DNA from: JALSHZ01 sp964439815
GTDB lineage: Bacteria; Pseudomonadota; Gammaproteobacteria; UWMA-0217
Direction of reading: 5' to 3'
Assembly: GCA_964439815.1 (NCBI GenBank)
Contig: CAYTPO010000142.1
Span: 1 to 64,000, forward strand
Length of the DNA stretch: 64,000 nt
Shown one piece after another: positions 54,535-63,709 of this stretch. Both the position numbers and the translations under genes were made by a program. Every line of letters starts with the position of its first letter. Positions within the stretch are counted from its first letter, which is position 1. A model generated the notes under the pieces. That model did not search any database. It worked only from the letters and a program-made list of their open reading frames with translations, and had not been told where the DNA came from.

Positions 54535-54933
54535 CTACTTGACAATTCGCAGAGCCGGTCTTCCGCCATCCTTGCTCTCGCCTGTCGAATCCGGAGAGCT
54601 GTCGGGGTCGGTTGGTGTATCACCATCTTCAGGTGAGAAAACCATTCCCTTGCCATTCTCGCGGGCATAGATTGCCACTGCACAATTGACTGGCACAACG
54701 ATATCCATCGGCTTGCCGCCAAAGCGACCGGAGAAAGTGATCTCTTCATTGCCAATGGTCAGCCCCCGCACAGCGGTAGGATTGACATTCAGGACGATCT
54801 TGCCGTCATCGACATATTCCCTGGGTACGATGACACCCTCTTCGTCGGCAAATACCAGCATATGTGGCGTCAATCCATTATCAACGATCCACTCGTACAT
54901 CGCCCGTAACAGGTACGGACGACTACTGGTCAT
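54535..54933 (-). CDS. sspB: ClpXP protease specificity-enhancing factor SspB
   Basis: Adaptor that delivers ssrA-tagged proteins to ClpXP. With the ATG at 54933 (AAGGAA upstream) it has 132 residues: SSRPYLLRAMYEWIVDNGLTPH, LNVNPTAVRGL, FSGRFGGKPMDIVVP, then an acidic linker and the ClpX-binding tail RPALRIVK. Follows sspA by 33 bp. Confidence 0.95.
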   Translation of the reverse strand: MTSSRPYLLRAMYEWIVDNGLTPHMLVFADEEGVIVPREYVDDGKIVLNVNPTAVRGLTIGNEEITFSGRFGGKPMDIVVPVNCAVAIYARENGKGMVFSPEDGDTPTDPDSSPDSTGESKDGGRPALRIVK

Positions 54934-54966
54934 TTTGGTTTCCTTGTCAGACAAATCGAACGTCGC

Positions 54967-55614
54967 CTAGTAACCAGGCTTGCCTACGCCGGGGCGCATC
55001 TCGGCCTCAACCTGGGTCAAGCTGGCAATGAAACTCTCGCGCTGAAAGATCCGGTCCATATAGTCGATGACTGACTGCGCAGATGCTGGCAGTTCGATGC
55101 CCAGATACTTCAGCCGCCACAAAATGGGAGCAATGGTGCAATCGACCAGGCTGAACTCGTCACTGAGAAAGAAAGGCCTTGCCGCAAAGACTTCTGCCGA
55201 TGCAATCAGCATTTCCTTCAACGCCTTGCGCGCTCTGGCCTGCTTCTTTTCGCCACCATACTGCATGTCATCCAACAAGCAGTACCAGTCTCTTTCAACA
55301 CGATACAGCGCCAGTCGCGAGCGGGCCCGGGAAACCGGGTCAACCGGCATCAGCGGCGGATGGGGGAATCGCTCGTCAAGATACTCCATGATGATCCGTG
55401 GTTCGTACAACACCAGATCACGTTCAACCAGTGTAGGTACGGTGTTGTAGGGATTCAGATCAACCAGATCATCCGGCTTGTTATCAGGATCGATATCAAT
55501 GATATCCACCGTGATGTCTTTCTCCGCCAGCACAATGCGGGCGCGATGACACTGCGCACAATTCTGTGCCGAAAACAGCGTCATGACGGAGCGTCGGTTG
55601 GCAGCTAATGCCAT
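54967..55614 (-). CDS. sspA: Stringent starvation protein A
   Basis: GST-fold protein that binds RNA polymerase and affects stress gene expression. 215 residues: thioredoxin-like start MTLFSAQNCAQCHRARIVLAE, VPTLVERDLVLYEPRIIMEYLDERFPHPPLMP (read in two parts), and the helical domain with LSDEFSLVDCTIAPILWRL. Placed between petC and sspB, the classical order. Confidence 0.95.
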   Translation of the reverse strand: MALAANRRSVMTLFSAQNCAQCHRARIVLAEKDITVDIIDIDPDNKPDDLVDLNPYNTVPTLVERDLVLYEPRIIMEYLDERFPHPPLMPVDPVSRARSRLALYRVERDWYCLLDDMQYGGEKKQARARKALKEMLIASAEVFAARPFFLSDEFSLVDCTIAPILWRLKYLGIELPASAQSVIDYMDRIFQRESFIASLTQVEAEMRPGVGKPGY

Positions 55615-55708
55615 ATTTTCTTCCTCTAATCAGCCAACGGGATACAATCGTGTATACATTCGACAGCAAAGCTTGCCTGCCGATTCGCATCTTGTTCCAT
55701 GATATGTA

Positions 55709-56443
55709 TCAGTGAACGTCTTTCCAATATTCTTTCTTGAGGAAATAGGCCGAGACGAAAAACACGAACAGAAACAGCATCACGAAAATCCCGATCTTCT
55801 GCCGGCTATCCCTGGCGGGCTCAGCCATATAGGTCAGGAAATTGGTGATATCGCGAACGATCTGATCATATTGAACGGGCGGCACGGAACCCGGGGAAAC
55901 CATTGACAGCTCGGCAGCGCCATGCTCGTCGCTCTCCTTCTTTACCTGCCATCCCTGCAGCTGCCATAGTACATGGGGCATGCCGACGTTGGGGAAAACG
56001 ACATTGTTTACACCCAGCGGACGCGACGGATCCAGATAGAAGCTGCGCAGATAGGTGTAAATCCAATCGGCACCACGCGAACGCGCGACGACCGACAAAT
56101 CGGGCGGAGCCTTGCCGAAAGCTTCGCTGGCATCGATCTCCTTCATCGCCGCCTTCATGTAGACACCGACTTTGTCAGGCTCACCGCGCTCATCACGCGA
56201 AAAGATCACTTCGGATTTCAGGACATCGTCAGGTATGCCCAGGTCTGCACCCACCCGGCTGTAGCGGCTCAAGGCCGTCGAGTGACAACCGGAACAGTAG
56301 TTGTTGAAATACTTGAAGCCCCGTTGCAGGGAAGCCTTGTTGGACAGATCCACGTCGGCCTTTTCCAGATGAGCGCCCCCTGATGCCAACACGGAAACAG
56401 GCGAGGCCAGTAGCAGAAAACTTAAAATGATTAGCCTTTTCAT
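55709..56443 (-). CDS. petC: Ubiquinol-cytochrome c reductase, cytochrome c1
   Basis: Heme subunit passing electrons from the Rieske protein to soluble cytochrome c. 244 residues: signal peptide, heme motif YCSGCHS (CxxCH near residue 53), the distal Met in NVGMPHVLWQ, and a C-terminal membrane anchor (IFVMLFLFVFFVSAYF). Its ATG shares a base with the petB stop. Confidence 0.95.
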   Translation of the reverse strand: MKRLIILSFLLLASPVSVLASGGAHLEKADVDLSNKASLQRGFKYFNNYCSGCHSTALSRYSRVGADLGIPDDVLKSEVIFSRDERGEPDKVGVYMKAAMKEIDASEAFGKAPPDLSVVARSRGADWIYTYLRSFYLDPSRPLGVNNVVFPNVGMPHVLWQLQGWQVKKESDEHGAAELSMVSPGSVPPVQYDQIVRDITNFLTYMAEPARDSRQKIGIFVMLFLFVFFVSAYFLKKEYWKDVH

Positions 56444-57822
56444 TATCCAGTCACCCTTTGAGGAACCTCTTTCTCGGCATCCCAGTTAGTAAAAATCGGA
56501 AACAGCAGCGTGACAACCAGATAGATGCCTGGAATAGCCAACGCAGGCCAGACCATGGAAGGATTCAGCGTATCCACCCTGATCAGGTCATAGGCAACGA
56601 TCAGTCCCATCACGACCGCGAAGGTCAACAGGCTGGTCAGTGCCGAACGTTTCTTGCTGCTGTACCACATCACGATGAAGAACGAGAAGTAGACCTCGGT
56701 CAGCCTGACACCCATTTCGGAGTTGAACTCGGTGACCGGCTCGATTCCCAGATACCCCAACCAAACAAAGGCGGCCACGAAGTAGAGAATGCTGAACGTA
56801 TGGAGCTTGCTGCGATACCGCCAGGACTTGATCGGATTGCGATCGATCCACGGCAGGAAGAACAGGATCACGACCGCAGCCCCCATGGCCAGCACACCCA
56901 GAAAAGGATCGGGTACGGCACGAAGCACGGTATAGAAAGGCGTGAAGTACCATACCGGCGCGATATGCTCTGGTGTCTGCATGGGATTGGCGGGAACGAA
57001 GTTGGCATGTTCCAGGAAGTAGCCTCCGCCTTCCGGCACAAAAAACAGTACCGCAAAGAAGAAGATCAGGAACACGGCCACACCCAGAATATCCTTGACC
57101 GTGTAATAGGGATGAAAAGCAATACCGTCGAGTGGCACACCGTTTTCATCCTTCGTCTTCTTGATCTCGACTCCATCCGGGTTGTTGGAACCCACCTGAT
57201 GCAGCGCCAGAATGTGTAGCACGATCAAACCGACCAGCGCCAATGGAACCGCAATGACGTGCAGCGCAAAAAAGCGATTCAATGTTGCATCCGAGACGAC
57301 GAAGTCACCCCGCAGCCATACCGCCAGATCGGGACCAATGCCGGGAATGGCACCAAACAGATTGACGATGACCTGCGCACCCCAATAGGACATCTGTCCC
57401 CAGGGCAACAGGTAACCCATGAACGCTTCAGCCATCAGCGCCAGATAGATGAACATGCCGAAGATCCAGATCAGCTCCCGCGGGGTCTTGTAGGAGCCGT
57501 ATATCAGGCCGCGAAACATGTGCAGATAGACAACGACAAAGAATGCCGAGGCACCGGTCGAATGCATGTAGCGGATAAACCAGCCACCGGGAACTTCCCG
57601 CATGATGTATTCGACAGAGGCGAACGCCATCTGTGCATCCGGCTTGTAATGCATGGTCAACAGGATGCCGGAAACGATCTGGATAACCAGCACCAGCATT
57701 GCCAGCGAGCCGAAAAAGTACCAGAAGTTGAAATTCTTTGGTGTGTAGTACTTTGAGAGATGATCCTCGAACGGCTTGATGATGGGTAGCCGTTGATCCA
57801 CCCAGGTAAGAACTTTATTCAT
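56443..57822 (-). CDS. petB: Ubiquinol-cytochrome c reductase, cytochrome b
   Basis: Membrane core with two b hemes and both quinone sites. 459 residues from ATG 57822. WYFFGSLAMLVLVIQIVSGI, RYMHSTGASAFFVVVYLHMFRG (heme His pair), the PEWY-equivalent APVWYFTPFY and HVIAVPLALVGLIVLHILALH (second His pair) are visible. Note PVWY in place of the canonical PEWY at the Qo site, a variant known from some proteobacteria. Confidence 0.95.
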   Translation of the reverse strand: MNKVLTWVDQRLPIIKPFEDHLSKYYTPKNFNFWYFFGSLAMLVLVIQIVSGILLTMHYKPDAQMAFASVEYIMREVPGGWFIRYMHSTGASAFFVVVYLHMFRGLIYGSYKTPRELIWIFGMFIYLALMAEAFMGYLLPWGQMSYWGAQVIVNLFGAIPGIGPDLAVWLRGDFVVSDATLNRFFALHVIAVPLALVGLIVLHILALHQVGSNNPDGVEIKKTKDENGVPLDGIAFHPYYTVKDILGVAVFLIFFFAVLFFVPEGGGYFLEHANFVPANPMQTPEHIAPVWYFTPFYTVLRAVPDPFLGVLAMGAAVVILFFLPWIDRNPIKSWRYRSKLHTFSILYFVAAFVWLGYLGIEPVTEFNSEMGVRLTEVYFSFFIVMWYSSKKRSALTSLLTFAVVMGLIVAYDLIRVDTLNPSMVWPALAIPGIYLVVTLLFPIFTNWDAEKEVPQRVTG

Positions 57823-57826
57823 TAGG

Positions 57827-58462
57827 TTAGGCCTCTTTTTTATCCTCTCCAATCAGGACTTTTGTTTCACTCAGGTAGTAATGAGGAGGTACAACAAGAT
57901 TGGTAGGTGCCGGGACGTTCTGGAACACCCGGCCAGCCAGGTCGAATTTCGAACCGTGGCAGGGGCAATACCAGCCTCCCTTCCAGTTTTCACCCAGGTC
58001 AGCGGGTGCCACTTCGGGGCGATAGGTGGGTGAGCAGCCCAGATGAGTACAGATTCCGACCAGAATCAGGAACTCGGGCTTGATCGAACGATACTTGTTA
58101 TGGGCATATTCAGGTTGCTGGGATTCGACCTGACTGTCGGGATCGCGCAGACGGGCATCATTCTCGGGCAGCGCCTTGAGCATCTCCTCGGTACGGCGTA
58201 CCAACCACACGGGTTTGCCACGCCACTCGACACGCACAAGCTGACCCGGCTGGATCTTGCCCAGCTCAGCCTCCACCGGTGCACCTGCCGCCTTGGCCCG
58301 TTCACTTGGCGCCATTGCACTCAGGAATGGGACAGCAACAGCTGCAGCCCCCGCAGCACCAATCACGCTGGTGGTGGCAACCAGAAACCTGCGCTTTTTC
58401 AAATCGACGCGTTCGGTCGATCCAGCTTGATCTGTCTGTTCAATGTCTGCAGCAGTTGACAT
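57827..58462 (-). CDS. petA: Ubiquinol-cytochrome c reductase, Rieske iron-sulfur subunit
   Basis: 211 residues. Tat-type N-terminus with KKRRFLVATTSVIGAAG and a membrane helix, then the Rieske fold with cluster motifs CTHLGCSP and CPCHGSKFD. First gene of petABC; GGGAGAG precedes the ATG. Confidence 0.96.
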   Translation of the reverse strand: MSTAADIEQTDQAGSTERVDLKKRRFLVATTSVIGAAGAAAVAVPFLSAMAPSERAKAAGAPVEAELGKIQPGQLVRVEWRGKPVWLVRRTEEMLKALPENDARLRDPDSQVESQQPEYAHNKYRSIKPEFLILVGICTHLGCSPTYRPEVAPADLGENWKGGWYCPCHGSKFDLAGRVFQNVPAPTNLVVPPHYYLSETKVLIGEDKKEA

Positions 58463-58855
58463 CCAATCTCTCCCAATAACTAATCTATGTGAGCAAATAA
58501 GTGTATAAATATCGTGACGTTACAATAGTTTCGACGCGTAGGCACCACCCCACGAAACCTGAACTCCCAGGACAGCATCATATTCAAATTCACGACATCG
58601 GCGCCGATGGAAGCAATGTCACATCTCACAGCGGCGCGGAATTGTCTCGCAATCATTTAGTTTCGTCAAACGCAATTCCGGTCAAAAAACAACCAACTAT
58701 GCCTTTTTATTCTTTTTAATCAATAAGATACAACAAAATGACAAAAATCAATCGGGTTTCATTTTAGTCGATTTCAACTTGCCCGATCCCCCTGCCCGAT
58801 GTTAGCCTCGACACATACCGTTTATCAGAATATCAATACCGCTCAGGGGGCTACG
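58463..58855. other. Divergent promoter region between petA and the aspartic protease gene
   Basis: 393 bp with no supportable gene. The part near petA must hold the bc1 operon promoter; the segment 58660-58770 is notably A/T-rich (runs of A and T around CTTTTTATTCTTTTTAATC). No operator or terminator is clear. Confidence 0.5.
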
Positions 58856-59326
58856 GTGAAAATAATCATAATACTTGTCACAGCGCTGTTTGTTTCGATG
58901 ACTGCCTCGGCAGACAACTTCACCACCGCCATACCACTGATCGAAAAGGGTACTTCGACCTTCTATGTCTCTGCCTCCATCGGCAACAGCCAGTTCGATC
59001 TGCTGGTCGACACCGGCGCAGGCTATACAGCCTTGAACAAATCACTGATTGATGAGCTGAAAGCCAGCGGACACGCCAGGCAAACCGGTATCGTCGAAGG
59101 CATCATGGCTAACGGCGCCATCTATGAGCTGCCCGTATACGAAATAACCACCCTGAATATCGGTGGCTGCATCATCAGGGATTTCGAAGCAGCAGAAATG
59201 CCTGCCGGAACCCGTAACCTGCTCGGACTGAGCGCCCTCAGACAAACGGCCCCCTTCGCCTTTTCACTGGAACCTGCAGAACTGAGGCTGAGCAACTGTG
59301 GCGCCAATCTTGCCCAGGCCAACTGA
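58856..59326 (+). CDS. Exported retropepsin-like aspartic protease
   Basis: 156 residues from a GTG at 58856. Signal peptide KIIIILVTALFVSMTASA. The mature protein has the single-lobed aspartic protease motif FDLLVDTGAGYTALN and a second-half NLLGLSALRQTAPFAFSLE, as in TIGR02281-type clan AA proteases of proteobacteria. Such enzymes act as dimers; substrate unknown. Inserted between petABC and the Nif3-like gene, both leftward. Confidence 0.82.
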   Translation: MKIIIILVTALFVSMTASADNFTTAIPLIEKGTSTFYVSASIGNSQFDLLVDTGAGYTALNKSLIDELKASGHARQTGIVEGIMANGAIYELPVYEITTLNIGGCIIRDFEAAEMPAGTRNLLGLSALRQTAPFAFSLEPAELRLSNCGANLAQAN

Positions 59327-59337
59327 CCGACAGGGGA

Positions 59338-60093
59338 TCAGACCGGGTTATCAATATCCACAAACTCATGGCACAGTCCGAATCGCTCCGCAAGATGTTC
59401 ACCCAATGCCATGACGCCATAACGCTCGGTGGTATGATGGCCCGCTGCAAAGTAGTGAATCCCCAGCTCACGCGCCAGGTGGACAGTCTGTTCCGAGATT
59501 TCCCCACTGATATAGGCATCAGCACCTGATGCCGCGGCCTGCTCGATATGGCCTTGCGCCGCACCGGTGCACCACGCAACCCGCTCGACAGGGAAGTCGC
59601 CCGCGACAATGCTCAGCGGTGCCCTGCCAAGCACCTGTTCCAGACGTCGCGCCAACATGATTGCCGGCATGGCCTCGTCGAGCACACCAACAGAGCCTAT
59701 CCCCTCACTGTTCAGCGGTTCGGCCCCACTGATTCGCAACCGACGTCCAAGCACAGCGTTGTTCCCCAGCTCGGCATGAGCGTCCAGCGGCAGATGGTAG
59801 GCAACAAGACTGATATCGTTTTCCAGCAGGGACTTGATGCGCCGCCGCTTGATCCCCACGATCGGCTGCGTCTCCCCCTTCCAGAAATAGCCATGATGCA
59901 CCAGCAGCACATCAGCCTGCAGCATGACAGCCTGATCGATGAGTGCCTGGCAGGCAGTCACACCGGAAACGATCCTTTGCACCTCACTGCGCCCCTCGAC
60001 CTGCAGCCCATTCGGGCAATAATCGGAGAAGGAAGCACTGCTCAACAGTTGATCGGAGTATTGAATCAAGGACTTTAGCGGGATCATGGGCAT
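59338..60093 (-). CDS. Nif3-like dinuclear metal centre protein (YbgI)
   Basis: 251 residues. Conserved metal-binding His/Glu segments: SDYCPNGLQVEG, LLVHHGYFWKGE, the SLVAYHLPLDAH motif and a C-terminal GHHTTERYGVMALGEHL. Members form hexameric toroids; some act in GTP cyclohydrolase or NAD-related chemistry but the general role is unclear. Neighbour of degS as in many gammaproteobacteria. Confidence 0.9.
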   Translation of the reverse strand: MPMIPLKSLIQYSDQLLSSASFSDYCPNGLQVEGRSEVQRIVSGVTACQALIDQAVMLQADVLLVHHGYFWKGETQPIVGIKRRRIKSLLENDISLVAYHLPLDAHAELGNNAVLGRRLRISGAEPLNSEGIGSVGVLDEAMPAIMLARRLEQVLGRAPLSIVAGDFPVERVAWCTGAAQGHIEQAAASGADAYISGEISEQTVHLARELGIHYFAAGHHTTERYGVMALGEHLAERFGLCHEFVDIDNPV

Positions 60094-60174
60094 AAACTGT
60101 CAGGTCGAAGCGTCAACGATGCCGCAGTGTGTCAGATTCAACCAGACGCAGCCAGTCTGCCGGAGCATGTAACC

Positions 60175-61314
60175 GTGAAACAACATCACACCTTCGCCTT
60201 TCAGATGATTGCGCTGGGTCTCGCCCTGGCCCTGCTGGCAGTCTTCATCTTCCCGGAAAGATTCGGCCCCAAGACCCCGAACACAGCCGCAAACACTCAC
60301 CCTGCACCCATGGCAGGCATGGCCTGGTCGTTTGCCAATGCGGTCAACGCCGCTGCACCCGCCATTGTGAACATCCATATCGCCAAACAGGTCTTGCGCG
60401 AACAGCACCCACTCTTCAACGACCCGCTGTTTCAGCCCTTTACCGATGATCCGGTCATCGATCCGGAGATCAAGAACCAGACCAGCCTGGGCTCGGGTGT
60501 GGTAATGAGTTCCCGTGGCTACATTCTGACCAATAATCATGTCATCACCAATGCACAGCAGATCGAGGTATTGCTGGCCGATGGCCGTCAGTTCGAAGCC
60601 CGGGTGATCGGTGCCGATCCGGAAACCGATCTGGCCGTGCTCAAGATCGAGGCGACTGATCTCCCCGGTCTGGTATTTGCCAATTCGGCCACCGTCAGGG
60701 TGGGTGATATCGTGCTGGCCATTGGCAACCCCTTCGGGATTGGTCAGACCGTGACCCAGGGCATCATCAGCGCCACAGGACGCCACGAGCTGGGGCTGAC
60801 CACCTTCGAAAACTATATTCAGACCGATGCGGCCATTAATCCCGGCAGTTCAGGGGGTGCCCTGGTCAACACGCGAGGAGAACTGGTCGGAATCAACACC
60901 GCCATCTTCAGCCAGAGTGGAGGTTCCCAGGGAATCGGGTTTGCCATCCCGGTCAATCTGGCCAGCAATGTGATGAGCCAGATCATCAAACATGGGCAGG
61001 TCATCCGTGGCTGGCTGGGCGTGGAGGCTGCCGGGCTGCCGCTCAGCATGGCAGAGGATTTCAAGATTCAGCCCGGGCAAGGCATCGTGATCACCGCGAT
61101 CACCGAGGGCAGCCCCGCGGCTCTGGCCGGCTTCAGGCCAGGCGACGTACTGCTGAAGATCAATGGTCAGACCATCAGGAGTCCGGCCTTTGCACTGACG
61201 CTGATTGCCAACAGCTCCCCCGGTACGCTGCTGACCCTGTCGGGCATGCGCAAGGAAGTCCCCATCAAGGCCACGGCAGAAGTCTCACTACGGCCTATCA
61301 AGCCAGTGAGGTGA
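60175..61314 (+). CDS. degS: DegS/AlgW-type periplasmic serine protease
   Basis: 379 residues from a GTG with GGAG upstream. One membrane anchor (about 10-27), a trypsin-like domain with His in LTNNHVITN, Asp in DPETDLAVLKI and Ser in NPGSSGGALV, and a single PDZ domain (about 270-360). This single-PDZ, anchored form is the sensor protease that senses misfolded outer-membrane proteins and starts cleavage of anti-sigmaE; RseP at 26127 would do the second cut. Its end overlaps the convergent hisC by 17 bp. Confidence 0.92.
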   Translation: MKQHHTFAFQMIALGLALALLAVFIFPERFGPKTPNTAANTHPAPMAGMAWSFANAVNAAAPAIVNIHIAKQVLREQHPLFNDPLFQPFTDDPVIDPEIKNQTSLGSGVVMSSRGYILTNNHVITNAQQIEVLLADGRQFEARVIGADPETDLAVLKIEATDLPGLVFANSATVRVGDIVLAIGNPFGIGQTVTQGIISATGRHELGLTTFENYIQTDAAINPGSSGGALVNTRGELVGINTAIFSQSGGSQGIGFAIPVNLASNVMSQIIKHGQVIRGWLGVEAAGLPLSMAEDFKIQPGQGIVITAITEGSPAALAGFRPGDVLLKINGQTIRSPAFALTLIANSSPGTLLTLSGMRKEVPIKATAEVSLRPIKPVR

Positions 61315-62392
61315 GCGCGGAGAGCAGGCGCGCATTCTCCTCCTCGGTACCCACCGTAAGACGCAGGCAATCTTGCAGCAGCCCCCCTGCTGCGGAGAGA
61401 TTCTTGATCAGAATCCCCTGTTCCAGCAAGCCCTGATGAATTCTGCCCGCCTGCCCGGCTTGTGTTCGCACCAGCACGAAGTTGGCTTCGCTGGGAAATA
61501 CCCGGGTAAAAGGCAAGGCCCGCAACCCTTCCACCAGTGCCGAGCGGGAGGCCCTGATCTGCGCAGCCTGCTGCTCGAACACTTCGATATGCGACAGTGC
61601 AAAATCCGCTGTCACCTGCGTCAATGTATTGATGTTGTAGGGCAACCTGATCTTGTCAAACTGCACCAGTAGCGCCTCGTCACCACACAGATACCCCAGA
61701 CGCAAGCCCGCCAGGCCCAGCTTGGAGAAGGTCCTCATCACCAGCAGGTTGGGATAGCGCCCCAGATCCTGCATGAAGCTGTCAGACGCAAACGGAGAAT
61801 AGGCCTCATCGATGACGACCAACCCTGACGAAGCCTGCACGATGCGCTCGATCTCCTGACGATTCCACAGATTGCCGGTCGGGTTGTTGGGGTATGCCAG
61901 AAACACCAGCGCTGGCTGCCGTGCTTCGATGGCCGACAACATTGCCTCGATATCCAGCGAGAAATCCTCGGCCCGCAACGGCACACCCAGATAATCCATT
62001 CCGGTAAACCGCGCAATCATCTGGTACATGACGAACCCCGGCTCCGGCGCCATAATGCAGCGGCCCTCTTCCGCCACCGACATCGCCAGCACCTGGATCA
62101 GCTCATCAGAGCCATTGCCCAGCATGATGCCCTGCCCCGCCGGTATCCGCATGACATCGCGAATCCTCGCCACCAGCTCACTACCGGCAGGATCCGGATA
62201 GCGGTTGACTGCGGTAGTGCGCAGATTGACCAGCCAGGCTTCAATCAGCTCCTCGGGCCAGGTATAGGGGTTCTCCATCGCATCCAACTTGATCAGCCCC
62301 GCAGATGGGGGCACATGGTAGGCCGACAACGCCTGGATTTCCGGCCGTATCCAGCGCGAAATCAATGCCTTGGTCGATTCTACGTCATTCAT
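61298..62392 (-). CDS. hisC: Histidinol-phosphate aminotransferase
   Basis: PLP aminotransferase of histidine synthesis. 364 residues: IKLDAMENPYTWPEEL, GNGSDELIQVL, YPNNPTGNLW, VIDEAYSPF and the PLP-lysine segment MRTFSKLGLAGLRLGYL. Follows hisD by 12 bp. Confidence 0.95.
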   Translation of the reverse strand: MNDVESTKALISRWIRPEIQALSAYHVPPSAGLIKLDAMENPYTWPEELIEAWLVNLRTTAVNRYPDPAGSELVARIRDVMRIPAGQGIMLGNGSDELIQVLAMSVAEEGRCIMAPEPGFVMYQMIARFTGMDYLGVPLRAEDFSLDIEAMLSAIEARQPALVFLAYPNNPTGNLWNRQEIERIVQASSGLVVIDEAYSPFASDSFMQDLGRYPNLLVMRTFSKLGLAGLRLGYLCGDEALLVQFDKIRLPYNINTLTQVTADFALSHIEVFEQQAAQIRASRSALVEGLRALPFTRVFPSEANFVLVRTQAGQAGRIHQGLLEQGILIKNLSAAGGLLQDCLRLTVGTEEENARLLSALTSLA

Positions 62393-62404
62393 GCAATCGC
62401 CCCA

Positions 62405-63709
62405 TCAGCGCCGGATGCGGTTTTCCGCCGAGCGGGCATGGGCAATCAGCCCCTCGCCGCGAGCCAGCGTCGATGCAATCAGCCCAAGCTCCGAGGCTCC
62501 CTGTGCCGAACAGCCGATCAGACTGGAGCGTTTCTGAAAGTCATACACGCCCAGCGGTGACGAAAACCTTGCCGTGCGCGACGTGGGCAGCACATGGTTG
62601 GGGCCGGCACAGTAATCACCCACCGCTTCAGCCGTATAACGCCCCATGAAGATGGCGCCCGCATGGCGAATCCTGCCAGCCATGGCCTCGGCATCATCGA
62701 CCGAGAGTTCCAGATGCTCGGGCGCAATGAAATTGGCCACCTCTACTGCTTCATCCATGTCACGAACCACAATGGCGATACCACGAGCATTGATCGAGGC
62801 TTCGATAATCTCCGCGCGTGGCATATCGGCCACCAGACGCTGCATGCTCGCCTTGACCTCATTGATGAACGCCGCATCGGGACTGACCAGGATCGACTGC
62901 GCATCCTCATCATGCTCGGCCTGTGAAAACAGATCCATCGCAATCCAGTCGGGATCGGTCTTGCCATCACAGACCACCAGGATTTCCGACGGACCAGCAA
63001 TCATGTCGATACCCACCGTTCCGAATACCATACGCTTGGCAGTCGCCACATAGATATTGCCGGGACCAACAATCTTGTCGACGCGGGGCACTGTTGCCGT
63101 ACCATAGGCGAGCGCGGCAACCGCCTGCGCACCACCCAGCGTAAAGACACGATCCACACCGGAGACCGCGGCGGCAGCCAGCACCAGCGGGTTCACTTCA
63201 CCTTTGGGTGTAGGCACTACCATGACCAGCTCGGCAACACCCGCAACCTTGGCGGGAATCGCATTCATCAGCACCGAAGAGGGATAGGCTGCCTTGCCAC
63301 CCGGGACATACAGACCGGCACTGTCCAGCGGCGTCACCTGTTGCCCCAGCACTGTGCCATCAGCCTCGGTATATTGCCAGGAGTCCATTTTCTGCCGTTC
63401 GGCATAACTGCGAATGCGTGCAGCCGCCGTCTCCAGGGCTTCACGCTGCGCTTCGGGCAGATCGGCCAGCGCCGCATCGATCCGCTCGCGAGACATCTCC
63501 AGCGCGGCCGGATCATCCAGCGACAAGCCATCAAACCTGGCCGTGTAGTCCAGCAGCGCCGCATCCCCCTCGCGGCGGACACGCCCAATGATCTCCCTGA
63601 CCACGGCAAACACCTGCTCATCAGATACCGAGTCCCATGCCAGCATCGCTTCGAGCTGCGGATAGAAATCCGCCAACTCAGTTGAAAGCGTTTTCATTTC
63701 CAGCATCAT
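62405..63709 (-). CDS. hisD: Histidinol dehydrogenase
   Basis: Zinc enzyme that oxidises histidinol to histidine in two NAD-dependent steps. 434 residues: PLDSAGLYVPGGKAAYPSSV, GAQAVAALAYG, KIVGPGNIYVATAKR, AGPSEILVVCDG, SQAEHDEDAQS (zinc/catalytic region) and GPNHVLPTSRTARFSSPLG near the end. Two adjacent ATG codons at the start overlap the stop of the upstream DAHP synthase gene; hisG, its usual neighbour, is absent. Confidence 0.96.
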   Translation of the reverse strand: MMLEMKTLSTELADFYPQLEAMLAWDSVSDEQVFAVVREIIGRVRREGDAALLDYTARFDGLSLDDPAALEMSRERIDAALADLPEAQREALETAAARIRSYAERQKMDSWQYTEADGTVLGQQVTPLDSAGLYVPGGKAAYPSSVLMNAIPAKVAGVAELVMVVPTPKGEVNPLVLAAAAVSGVDRVFTLGGAQAVAALAYGTATVPRVDKIVGPGNIYVATAKRMVFGTVGIDMIAGPSEILVVCDGKTDPDWIAMDLFSQAEHDEDAQSILVSPDAAFINEVKASMQRLVADMPRAEIIEASINARGIAIVVRDMDEAVEVANFIAPEHLELSVDDAEAMAGRIRHAGAIFMGRYTAEAVGDYCAGPNHVLPTSRTARFSSPLGVYDFQKRSSLIGCSAQGASELGLIASTLARGEGLIAHARSAENRIRR

